Of a stretch of DNA of 64,000 nt, positions 43,872 through 51,772 are shown in pieces. The notes under the pieces are model-generated. The model made no database searches and was not told the DNA's origin. It was given only the letters and a program-made list of their open reading frames with translations. Source of the stretch: Puteibacter caeruleilacunae (GTDB lineage: Bacteria > Bacteroidota > Bacteroidia > Bacteroidales > Prolixibacteraceae); NCBI GenBank assembly GCA_005217565.1, contig SJCO01000008.1, positions 62,001-126,000 of the forward strand, given 5' to 3'. A program made the position numbers and the translations under genes. Within the stretch, counting starts at the first letter, position 1. Each line of letters begins with the position of its first letter.

Positions 43872-44902
43872 TATTTATCGAAATATTGTTTGATGAGTTT
43901 TGTAAAGTTAACAATATCTTCCTCTTCTGTATCGAAAGATGTCATCCATCTTACCTCTGAACGGTTCTCATCCCACTCATAGAAGAAGTATTCTTCCTGA
44001 AGGATAGGTATTAATTCCTCTGGAATAATTGCAAACACTCCATTGGCTTGTACTTTCTGGGTAATCTTAATCTCTGGTATTTGTTCGATATGCTCAGCTA
44101 ATAAGCCCGCCATTTTATTTGCATGTGTTGCATTCTTTAACCAGAGATCATCTTCAAAATATGCCAGAAACTGTGTACTAATATATCTCATCTTAGAATA
44201 GAGCTGAGCACTTTGCTTGCGGTAGTACTTGGCAAATTTCGACAACTCAGGATTGAAGAAGATGACAGCTTCACCAAACATCATCCCGTTTTTTGTTCCT
44301 CCAAATGAGATTACATCAATACCTGCATCGACTGTAAATTCTTTAAATGATTTATTCAATGCAGCAGCGGCATTGGCTATACGAGCTCCATCAAGGTGTA
44401 CATACATGCCATGTTCATGTGCAAGTGTTGTGATTGCTTTAATCTCTTCAATAGTATATAATGTACCTAGTTCAGTAACCTGAGTGATGGAGATCATTCC
44501 AGGCTGACTGTGATGTTCAAAGCCGAAGCCATGTAGGTGTGGCTTAATCAACTCTGGAGTAAGCTTGCCGTCAGGCGTTGATATAGGCACTAATTTGCTC
44601 CCTGTGAATTTTTCAGGAGCACCGCACTCATCAACATTAATATGTGCTGTATCGGCGCATAAAATAGCGTTAAACGAGCAACTGAGTGTCTTCAGACTTA
44701 ATATGTTGGCGCCCGTTCCGTTGAAGCTAAAGTATACATCTATATTGTTTCCAAAATGCTCTTTGAATTTGTTTATTGCACGTGCACTCCATTCATCATC
44801 GCCATACCCAACGGCATGTCCTACATTGGCATCGCTTAACGCTTTTAATATTGCTGGATGCACCCCGGAGTTGTTGTCACTTGCAAATCCTCTCTTTCCC
44901 AT
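43871..44902 (-). CDS. ltaE: low-specificity L-threonine aldolase
   Basis: A 343-residue PLP enzyme that splits L-threonine to glycine and acetaldehyde. Seen: SDNNSGVHPAIL at the start, VGYGDDEW, FNGTGANILSLK, ADTAHINVDECGAPEKFTG, VHLDGARIANA (Asp binding the PLP ring) and SFGGTKNGMMFGEAV with the PLP-binding Lys near residue 203. Length and motifs fit the family. It leads a two-gene unit with the rhomboid protease. Confidence 0.95.
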   Translation of the reverse strand: MGKRGFASDNNSGVHPAILKALSDANVGHAVGYGDDEWSARAINKFKEHFGNNIDVYFSFNGTGANILSLKTLSCSFNAILCADTAHINVDECGAPEKFTGSKLVPISTPDGKLTPELIKPHLHGFGFEHHSQPGMISITQVTELGTLYTIEEIKAITTLAHEHGMYVHLDGARIANAAAALNKSFKEFTVDAGIDVISFGGTKNGMMFGEAVIFFNPELSKFAKYYRKQSAQLYSKMRYISTQFLAYFEDDLWLKNATHANKMAGLLAEHIEQIPEIKITQKVQANGVFAIIPEELIPILQEEYFFYEWDENRSEVRWMTSFDTEEEDIVNFTKLIKQYFDK

Positions 44903-45506
44903 CTGTTCGTTTTTTAATTATAAAGCAAAGTAATAAAAGTATTTGAATTTATTGTCGTTTATGCTAACTTTACAGTCGTGGTACTCAACCATTGTTCTTT
45001 TCATAGATGTCCCTAAAAAGGGGACATTTTTAACAAAAACCTCATTTGAGGGCCAATATTTCCTAGAAAGGCCCCGGAAAATATCGAAGACTATCGAAGA
45101 AAAGTAAAATTTGGTATTACTTTGGTATAGCCAGGGGGTAGCTAGGGTCCCTATCTTTTTACTCTACATTTATTTCCAATATCACATAGATTGAACGACA
45201 AAGTTAACTCAAACTTTGCCCCTATTCGTACATCATTCTGTACCTAGGTATTGTTGAGAACAAGAGGAGAAAAAATAGGAGAAAGAAGTGAAAAGAATGG
45301 AAACGGGAGGACTGGTTTCAGGTTTAAAGTTTCAACTTTTAACCGCTATTTATTGTGTTTAACAAAACTTTGTTTTAAATTAGTTGTGCTTTTGATAGCA
45401 ACCCAAAACTTATCTTGAAAAATACTTTAAAGAGACATTGATTGTCCAATTGATGAGCTCAAACTGTGAATGACTATTTTTTTTAATCCAATAAAATTAT
45501 TTACAC
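44903..45506. other. 604-bp intergenic region
   Basis: No gene seen. It holds a terminator-like hairpin at 45007-45031, a 13-nt match (CTGGTTTCAGGTT at 45312-45324) to the reverse complement of the heptamer array at 23756-23768, and an A-rich leader before 45507. No clear promoter was found for either divergent gene. Confidence 0.55.
45007..45031 (+). terminator. terminator-like hairpin ATGTCCC/GGGACAT
   Basis: A 7-bp stem (45007-45013 with 45021-45027), loop TAAAAAG, then TTTTAAC. No plus-strand gene ends nearby, so it may be a leftover or a regulatory hairpin. Confidence 0.4.
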
Positions 45507-46718
45507 ATGATGAAGTATTTTTTCTTTTTTATTAGTCTATTCCCTCTACTGACATCGGCACAGCAGAATAAAGAACAGATAATTGATAATACCATTAAGG
45601 CTATCCACGATAGCAAGGCAGGAGTGTATGACATTAAAGTTACTCACCGAATTGAGACAGTTATTGATACCGTGCTTTATAGGTATGATATTGGGAAGTT
45701 TTCTTATCATATCAACGATAATGATACTGTTATGGGGATGAATTTTTCGTATGATATTCGAAAAAAGCATCTTAATTTTGATAAGATTGAAAGTCAGGTA
45801 TATAATGGTGTGTACTACTTCTCAAGTCAGAATGTAAAAGATAATAACATTCCGGATCCACAATACCGAATCCTGGATGTGAAGAAACCAATTATACAAA
45901 AGATAATCAGAGGATATCAGAAGGATCAATTGTCGAACCTGTATAATATACTGAGAAAGACTGAGAAAGATAAATTTAAGCAACTTTCGGATACAATCAT
46001 TGGAAAAGACAAAATCCACAGAGTAGAGTTTAGAGATCCTGATGATCCTTTTCAGACATACGAAGTTTCTATCGATAGCGAATCGTATATGCCAGTTTCT
46101 ATTTCTTATTGTGGGCACCCAGATAACCGTAGACAGTTGTTGACAACAACAGATTTTGAAAACTTCAGAACAGCAAACCAATTGAATAATGATGGTGGAC
46201 CAAATGTCATTGTTAATAAGCATGATGTTGATCCTAATTATATCGTTACGTCAGAGACGAAAAAGACGTATGAGCCTCGGAAACATATTCCGAATGGGAC
46301 TATTATGCCTGAAATTCATGATTTGACAATCTATGGTGATCAAGTGGATATAAAGCCTGGCGATCATAAGGTCCGGTTGATCTATTTTGCTCTTGCAAAT
46401 TGTAATGGTAATTCTCTATTTATGCCTGATATAAAAACAATCAATGAAGCATTTAAAACCCACAATGGAGTAGAGGTTTATGCTTTTTTCCCGTACGATG
46501 ATCCTGCTTTTATTCGCAAGTATATTAGGGATTGGCAAACGCATTTAACTATGCCTGTGTGTGCAGGTAAAAAGGATGTTGTTGATAATTTTGGATTGCA
46601 CTCTTATCCAGATGTGTTGTTGGTAAATGATGAGGGAAAGATAGTGAAGTGGTATGAGGCTGTACCTGGTGATTCCACCGCGATTATTAAGGATATCAAT
46701 AAGTTGTTGGGGAAATAA
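45507..46718 (+). CDS. secreted thioredoxin-fold protein lacking CxxC
   Basis: A 403-residue protein with signal peptide MMKYFFFFISLFPLLTSAQ. Residues about 20-260 are a beta-rich lipoprotein-carrier-like domain. The C-terminal 135 residues are a TlpA-like thioredoxin fold: IMPEIHDLTIYGDQVDI, then VRLIYFALANCNGNSLFMPDIKTINEAF, VYAFFPYDD and SYPDVLLVNDEGKIV with the cis-Pro loop. The place of the usual WCxxC is ANCNGNS, so the second Cys is missing and normal disulfide exchange is unlikely. Related Bacteroidota proteins act on periplasmic disulfides; here binding or a one-Cys activity is more likely. Monocistronic. Confidence 0.82.
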   Translation: MMKYFFFFISLFPLLTSAQQNKEQIIDNTIKAIHDSKAGVYDIKVTHRIETVIDTVLYRYDIGKFSYHINDNDTVMGMNFSYDIRKKHLNFDKIESQVYNGVYYFSSQNVKDNNIPDPQYRILDVKKPIIQKIIRGYQKDQLSNLYNILRKTEKDKFKQLSDTIIGKDKIHRVEFRDPDDPFQTYEVSIDSESYMPVSISYCGHPDNRRQLLTTTDFENFRTANQLNNDGGPNVIVNKHDVDPNYIVTSETKKTYEPRKHIPNGTIMPEIHDLTIYGDQVDIKPGDHKVRLIYFALANCNGNSLFMPDIKTINEAFKTHNGVEVYAFFPYDDPAFIRKYIRDWQTHLTMPVCAGKKDVVDNFGLHSYPDVLLVNDEGKIVKWYEAVPGDSTAIIKDINKLLGK

Positions 46719-46730
46719 TTCTATAAAAAC

Positions 46731-46763
46731 AAAATAGGCTGCCCGATTGGGGCAGCCTATTTT
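46731..46763. terminator. bidirectional terminator, 14-bp stem
   Basis: AAAATAGGCTGCCC (46731-46744) pairs perfectly with GGGCAGCCTATTTT (46750-46763) around a 5-nt loop between convergent genes. Confidence 0.9.
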
Positions 46764-46782
46764 ATAGTAGAAGTGACTATGC

Positions 46783-47325
46783 TTATTCTTCTGTTTCTTC
46801 TTGTGCTTCTGCTGCTACTTCTTCAGTTGCTTCAACTTCTTCGTTGCTTGCAACGTTAGCTTCCTCTGCAGGAACAAAGTTCTCAGGAACTTTTTCTTCA
46901 GCAGAATAAGGGAATACATCTAAAATTGCACTTTCAGCAATTGTAGGAATTTCAAAGTCTACTGGAATTCCGTCCATGCTCTTCACAACTTTATCGTATG
47001 CATCCTTTGCATCAATCGCTAGTACCAATACGTATTGGTTAGCTTTTTTCTCTTTTCCACTCTGCTCATCAACAGTGATCAAACTTAGTTTACACTTAAA
47101 CCAACGGTCACCAGTTTCAGATGGAATAATTTCAGAAATATTAGACTTGGCAATGGCAGTTACCTCGAACTCACCACGAATCATTTCTTCTAATTCCTTG
47201 TAAATTCTTGCCTCAGCCTCAGAAAATGACATCGCATCTAGCAAATATGCTTCATTTGCTTTCTTCTCACGTCCTTCTTCGTCAATCTTCTGATATTTTG
47301 CTTTACATTCAAACCAGATGTTCAT
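46783..47325 (-). CDS. DUF4494 protein
   Basis: A 180-residue cytoplasmic protein of the Bacteroidota DUF4494 family, with two similar halves: WFECKAKYQKIDEEGREKKANEAYLLDAMSFSEAEARIYKEL and WFKCKLSLITVDEQSGKEKKANQYVLVLAIDAKDAYDKV. The C-terminal 40 residues are acidic and low-complexity (EEVEATEEVAAEAQEETEE). Function unknown. A TAGTTTTG box on the minus strand (47355-47348) about 23 bases before the start fits a -7 element, though no TTG lies at the right distance. Confidence 0.9.
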   Translation of the reverse strand: MNIWFECKAKYQKIDEEGREKKANEAYLLDAMSFSEAEARIYKELEEMIRGEFEVTAIAKSNISEIIPSETGDRWFKCKLSLITVDEQSGKEKKANQYVLVLAIDAKDAYDKVVKSMDGIPVDFEIPTIAESAILDVFPYSAEEKVPENFVPAEEANVASNEEVEATEEVAAEAQEETEE

Positions 47326-47646
47326 AATTATTCAATTTTAAGAAGCACAAAACTAATAGAAATCATCTGTTTGTCCTTGATTTTTTTTCGAAAAATATGA
47401 ACAGATATTTGAATGGATTGAGTTTGTGGAGGATAGGGGGTGATTTTATGTTGATTTTCTGTTTCAAAACAAGCTATAAGTGTGGCGTTTTTAAGCTTGA
47501 TAGTATGTAGGGTGTCAAAATACCAGTCATGAATAAGTCTGGTAACCTTATCGGGTGTTATAGTATGGTGAGCAGTGTAATAAAAAAACACCTTCCAGGA
47601 GCGAAAGCGCGCTGGAAGGTGTTTCTCTGTATTTCAGGCAAGATTT
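47326..47646. other. 321-bp intergenic region
   Basis: Holds the -7-like TAGTTTTG for the DUF4494 gene and the terminator of the poly-Asp gene. A minus-strand frame of 87 codons (47328-47591) begins inside that terminator and covers the putative promoter, so I do not call it a gene. Confidence 0.6.
47586..47624 (-). terminator. Rho-independent terminator of poly-Asp gene
   Basis: A 13-bp perfect stem (CTGGAAGGTGTTT at 47612-47624 with AAACACCTTCCAG at 47586-47598) followed on the minus strand by TTTTATTAC. Confidence 0.9.
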
Positions 47647-48390
47647 CTATAATATTTCTCTAGCTGTGAATTGTACGTCGGTATTGTAAGATCCTTTTTT
47701 AAGGTCTTGTGCAAAGATCGACTTTTGATTCATTCCGTTATTTCTGGTTCCCATTTCCCAGTAAATGGTGAATTTGTTATCGTCGTGATCTCCAGCATTC
47801 ATTTTGTTTCCTTTGCGACCAAGTATTCTTTTTTCAGCAATGCTTAATGCTAATGTTCTACCACTTGCATAGTTCTCAATATTGTTTTTACTATTGTAGT
47901 TGTTGTCGTCGTCGTCGTCATCGTCGTCATCATCGTCATCATCGTCATCATCGTCATCATCGTCATCATCGTCATCGTCATCGTCATCATCATCGTCATC
48001 ATCATCGTCGCCTCTTGATCGGTTCATTGAAATTCCGCTACCATCAACACTGGCTGTAATACCTACATTATTCAATGGCATTGTTGATTGATTATCGGAA
48101 TGAGTAAACGGTTGTGTTGCATTGAAAAAAAGTTCCCAGTTTGTTGTTGAGGATACAGATCCTTTGGATGAATAGTTCCCTTTGTATTTTCCTAATCCTT
48201 TTTTGTAGTGGTTAAGAGTTGTGAAATCAAAAACAATACCCGACTGGTCTAGATTTAAGGCGATCGTGGTATTTAAGTTTGCTGTAAGATTGATTGTTTT
48301 TGAATCGTCTTTTTCTTCAACCTGAGCTGAAACAGTCATGGCTGTTATTGCAACCAGTACTACTGCGATTAGTGTTTTTAAAGTTTTCAT
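47647..48390 (-). CDS. secreted protein with a 35-residue poly-aspartate tract
   Basis: A 247-residue protein with signal peptide (MKTLKTLIAVVLVAITAMTVSAQ). Residues about 30-120 and 170-247 are beta-rich and resemble exported surface or fimbria-like beta-sandwich proteins (TTNWELFFNATQPFTHSD; TIYWEMGTRNNGMNQKSIFAQDLKKGSY), without a named family. In the middle Asp128-Asp162 are 35 consecutive Asp, set in SRG and NNYNSK. Such a tract should bind Ca2+ or other cations strongly and be extended outside the cell. The tract is coded by a GAT/GAC microsatellite. No function can be assigned. Confidence 0.8.
   Translation of the reverse strand: MKTLKTLIAVVLVAITAMTVSAQVEEKDDSKTINLTANLNTTIALNLDQSGIVFDFTTLNHYKKGLGKYKGNYSSKGSVSSTTNWELFFNATQPFTHSDNQSTMPLNNVGITASVDGSGISMNRSRGDDDDDDDDDDDDDDDDDDDDDDDDDDDDDDDDDDDNNYNSKNNIENYASGRTLALSIAEKRILGRKGNKMNAGDHDDNKFTIYWEMGTRNNGMNQKSIFAQDLKKGSYNTDVQFTAREIL
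47905..48009 (-). repeat. (GAY)35 trinucleotide microsatellite
   Basis: 105 bases made only of GAT and GAC codons (35) inside the coding sequence at 47647. Mixed codons are arranged as GAT/GAC blocks, which suggests growth by slippage. Length changes keep the frame. Confidence 0.97.
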
Positions 48391-48760
48391 GTTATTCTGT
48401 TTTATTTGTTTTTATTTTTTTTCTTTTTCTGCTGTAAGACAATCAAATAGAATGCCAGAAGTTGTAACTAAAAGAAATACAGCGAGATAGATGTGTGTGT
48501 CTGGCTTCGGTAAAAGTATTTATTCTTCGAAAGTGAATAATTTCTTTAAATATGAAGGGTAAAGATTGGAGGGGATGGTGTAAAGTGTGTTAAAATCAGT
48601 GATTTATGATGGTGTCTTCGAAAATGAATAGGATGTTTCGAAAATGAATAGGCTCTAACTGTGTGTTATAATTTATCGGAAATAATAGAATTTAGTCTTA
48701 TCAAAATGTGTTGGAATCAATCATTCTGTTAAATTTGAGAACGAAAAAACTAGTCTACCT
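48391..48760. other. 370-bp intergenic region between divergent genes
   Basis: Divergent 5' ends of the poly-Asp gene and the AraC-type regulator. A T-rich stretch lies just before the poly-Asp start. The duplicated GAAAATGAATAGG at about 48619 and 48637 (TTTCGAAAATGAATAGG-like, 19 bp apart) could be a binding site. No -7 box was found for the minus-strand gene. Confidence 0.45.
48710..48737 (+). promoter_or_regulatory. promoter of the Reg_prop/AraC regulator
   Basis: TTG (48710-48712), 17 nt, then TAAATTTG (48730-48737), matching TTG/TAnnTTTG. Start predicted near 48744, 17 nt before the ATG. Confidence 0.5.
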
Positions 48761-51532
48761 ATGAAGCTTTGGAGTTTAATTATTCTGTTATTAATGTCTT
48801 TTGTGTTGAAAGCTGCTGATAATGAAATATCATTTGGGCAATTGAATGCAAAAGACGGGTTATTTGGTAGTAGGATTTTCAGTACTTTCAGGGCAAGCGA
48901 TGGGGCACTCTGGATCGCAGGAATTGAAGGAGTAGCACGATTTGATGGACGAAATATTACCAATTATTCTTCTACAGACAGTTCAAGTGAACATTTTATT
49001 TCTGGTAGTCGCTTTTTTCAAATTACAGAGGATAAATATCGAACAATATGGGTGAGTTGCGATCGTGGTGTGCGATACTTACCTTATGGAGAAAAGAGAT
49101 TCTTGAAATTAGATACAGAAATGAATAGATCAGTGAAGTATTTACATCTTATGAATGATAGTACTTTGTTGGTTAGCTACAATGGAAAGAAGACTTACTT
49201 GATTGATGTTGTGTCGCACCAAAAACAACAACTGTCGATAGATGAATTTGTTGTAGGTGTTGTTACTGATGTAAAAGGTAGTATCCTTAAAGGAACTTCT
49301 GATGGCTCTGTTTTTAATACAGCAAACGAAGCTGTAATAACAGTTACGCATGGAATTAAGGCCCTACAGCGTTGGAGGAATAATCAACTGTGGATTGTTA
49401 CAGAAAATGAAATATTGCTGTTTGATCTTAACCATAAAGGTCGTCAATCGGAACGAGATGCCTTGGTGACTTATCCTCACAATTTTGTGAATAATTTCAT
49501 AAGGTCGTTTGCTTGTCAGGATAATATCCTGTGGATTGGTACCGATCATGGACTAATCCGAAGAGAACTTGATGATCAGTATAAGATCATTGATGAGACT
49601 ATCTATTATGGTAGTCTTGATATTCCATTATCATTACTCAATAACCAGATAAATGATATTTATATCGACCATGAGGATATTGTTTGGATATCGACCTATG
49701 GAGGCTTGAATAAAATTGATCCAGCAATTCCTTGTATTAATCATCTTCAGCATGATGCTGGTAATTACAATTCGCTGCATGACAATAATATCTTTCCCAT
49801 AGATGGGGATTGTAAGGGTAAAGTATGGTTTGGAAGTTACCGACATGGTATTGCGCAGTATGATGTCGACAAGAGAATGTTTAGACGATTTAATAATCCT
49901 GGTTCGTCAATTAAAGCACCATATATTGGATATATTTATCACGATACCGATGGAGTTACCTGGGTGTGTGCCAGTAACTCATTATACCGATACGCTGGTA
50001 AGGAATTTGAAAAAGTTGATGTTCTTGACCGTAATGGAAAGCTAATAGTTGATAAAAAGATAAGCTCAATAATACATCATCCTCAATCTGGTTATTGGGT
50101 TAGTGTTGGAGAGCAATTGATAAATGGAAATTACCAATCAGGAAGAATGGTGCCAACAGGACAAAGAAACATACGTACAGGATCGGTAATACGTAGTTAT
50201 ATTGATACTGAGAACCGACTTTGGTTTGGTAGTTTCTTAGGCCTTTTCATGTTAGATCCTCAAACTAACTATGGTAAAGCGCATTTTTGTGGAGAGAATC
50301 AACCAATTATTAAGGATGATAATGTTGGTGCTATAATGAATGATTCAGAGGGCAATCTTTGGTTTGGTAGTCGCAATGGACTTTATCGAATTGATCGTGA
50401 AGATCTAAAGCAACCATACAATGAGAATGTGAAAATTCATGGTTATTTCAGAGACAATGGATTGACGAATAATTACATAACTGGTATTCTTCCAGAAAAG
50501 GATGGACGACTATGGATTAGCTCGTGGAATGGTATCCTAAGTTATAATCCAAAGGATGAAAATATTGCCCAGTTTACTCCCTACTCATTCAACGACGGAT
50601 TAAAAAGCGATAAGTTTAACCGAAATGCGATGTTCTTAGATACGTTATCTCATACCTATTATTTTGGAGGAGTTAATGGTGTTTGTTATTTCACTCCTAA
50701 AAGAATAGCATCTTCGGTGAAGGGTGATCCAAAAGTGATGATTCATGATATTACGGTTGATGGGGACAAGTTGCAAGCTAGCATTGCTGCGGATAGTGGT
50801 TGTGCAGAAGTTATTTGCGACCATAAGCCTTTGGTGATGACTATGAGGCTTGCATCAACGAGTTTGCTTGCACCAACAAAGCAGGTCTTTGCCTGGCGAT
50901 ACAGTAAGGAAGAGGAATGGCAATATTCGCGTACCGGAATCTTAGAGTTAAAGGATCTAGACACTGGAGATAATCAGTTACAATTGTGCGTTATTATTGG
51001 TGGGAAGAGAGGAGCTGTGTCAACGCTAAATGTGAAAGTTGGCTCTCCATTGAAGGCCTATGTTCTAGGTTTGGTTATTCTTTTGGTATTAGGAGGAGCA
51101 ATCGTTATTCTTCTCCGTCGGCGTAAAGAAGGTGAAAAAGTGGGAGAGAAGTACATGTTTTCAAAGATGAGTGATGCTCGTGTGAAAGAACTTATCAAGG
51201 AGCTTCAGCGTGCGATGATCAATGATAAAGCTTTTCTAAATCCACAGTTAACCGCTACTCAATTGGCCAATCAGATGGGAGCAACACAGGTGGAGTTATC
51301 ACAATTACTCAATGATGTATTGCAAACGAAGTTTTATGAGTACGTAAATAAGCATAGAGTGGATGAATTTGTAGCTAGATTAGATTCTCCAGAAGCAAGT
51401 AATTATACCCTAACAGGATTAGCAGAGCAGTGTGGTTTTCAATCGAAGTCGACCTTTTATCGGGTGTTTAATGCAGAGAAAGGAATGACGCCTGCTCAGT
51501 ACGCTAAAGCACATCAAAGTAAAAATAGATAG
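48761..51532 (+). CDS. membrane-spanning Reg_prop/AraC transcription regulator without kinase
   Basis: A 923-residue protein. Order: signal peptide (MKLWSLIILLLMSFVLKAA), periplasmic Reg_prop propeller blades (ALWIAGIEGVARFDGR, TIWVSCDRGVRYLP, ILWIGTDHGLIRR, IVWISTYGGLNKID, LWFGSRNGLYRID), a Y_Y_Y-like domain ending near GSPL, one transmembrane helix (about 767-786), and a cytoplasmic AraC helix-turn-helix (LTATQLANQMGATQVELSQLLND; LAEQCGFQSKSTFYRVF). There is no HisKA, HATPase or receiver between membrane and DNA-binding domain, so signalling must pass directly through the membrane helix. It probably controls the sulfatase 240 bases downstream. Confidence 0.92.
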   Translation: MKLWSLIILLLMSFVLKAADNEISFGQLNAKDGLFGSRIFSTFRASDGALWIAGIEGVARFDGRNITNYSSTDSSSEHFISGSRFFQITEDKYRTIWVSCDRGVRYLPYGEKRFLKLDTEMNRSVKYLHLMNDSTLLVSYNGKKTYLIDVVSHQKQQLSIDEFVVGVVTDVKGSILKGTSDGSVFNTANEAVITVTHGIKALQRWRNNQLWIVTENEILLFDLNHKGRQSERDALVTYPHNFVNNFIRSFACQDNILWIGTDHGLIRRELDDQYKIIDETIYYGSLDIPLSLLNNQINDIYIDHEDIVWISTYGGLNKIDPAIPCINHLQHDAGNYNSLHDNNIFPIDGDCKGKVWFGSYRHGIAQYDVDKRMFRRFNNPGSSIKAPYIGYIYHDTDGVTWVCASNSLYRYAGKEFEKVDVLDRNGKLIVDKKISSIIHHPQSGYWVSVGEQLINGNYQSGRMVPTGQRNIRTGSVIRSYIDTENRLWFGSFLGLFMLDPQTNYGKAHFCGENQPIIKDDNVGAIMNDSEGNLWFGSRNGLYRIDREDLKQPYNENVKIHGYFRDNGLTNNYITGILPEKDGRLWISSWNGILSYNPKDENIAQFTPYSFNDGLKSDKFNRNAMFLDTLSHTYYFGGVNGVCYFTPKRIASSVKGDPKVMIHDITVDGDKLQASIAADSGCAEVICDHKPLVMTMRLASTSLLAPTKQVFAWRYSKEEEWQYSRTGILELKDLDTGDNQLQLCVIIGGKRGAVSTLNVKVGSPLKAYVLGLVILLVLGGAIVILLRRRKEGEKVGEKYMFSKMSDARVKELIKELQRAMINDKAFLNPQLTATQLANQMGATQVELSQLLNDVLQTKFYEYVNKHRVDEFVARLDSPEASNYTLTGLAEQCGFQSKSTFYRVFNAEKGMTPAQYAKAHQSKNR

Positions 51533-51598
51533 CTTATTTTAGTCTAAATTAGTGAGATAGTATGGTGGAGATTTGTTTACCCAAGGGGGACAAATGTT

Positions 51599-51618
51599 CA
51601 ATATTTAGCAATATTTAA
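51599..51618. promoter_or_regulatory. 10-bp tandem direct repeat, candidate operator
   Basis: CAATATTTAG and CAATATTTAA stand side by side, one DNA turn apart, about 45 bp upstream of the -33 box of the sulfatase promoter and just after the AraC-type regulator gene. Confidence 0.35.
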
Positions 51619-51662
51619 TTCCTGCTGCCATGAGTGGGACCCTTTGACCTGTTATTTATTCT

Positions 51663-51690
51663 TTGTCTGATATTTTCTTCAATAAGTTTG
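51663..51690 (+). promoter_or_regulatory. promoter of the fourth sulfatase
   Basis: TTG (51663-51665), 17 nt, TAAGTTTG (51683-51690). Start predicted near 51697, leaving a leader of about 76 nt that contains the AATC-phased repeats. Confidence 0.5.
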
Positions 51691-51743
51691 CTTTCAAGAG
51701 AAAATGATTCGGGATTGAGACACTGTTGCTCAGAGCGTCTAAT

Positions 51744-51770
51744 AATCTAAAATCTAATAATCCAATAATC
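51744..51770 (+). repeat. AATC-phased leader, four units
   Basis: AATC starts at 51744, 51751, 51759 and 51767 (steps 7, 8, 8), ending two bases before the ATG at 51773. Confidence 0.72.
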
Positions 51771-51772
51771 TT

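Noticed and set aside
47328-47591. 87-codon minus-strand frame before DUF4494
   Set aside because: Starts inside a terminator stem and overlaps the probable promoter of the DUF4494 gene.
47847-48091. plus-strand frames giving poly-Ser or poly-His/Arg
   Set aside because: They are the antisense readings of the GAT/GAC microsatellite in the poly-Asp gene.
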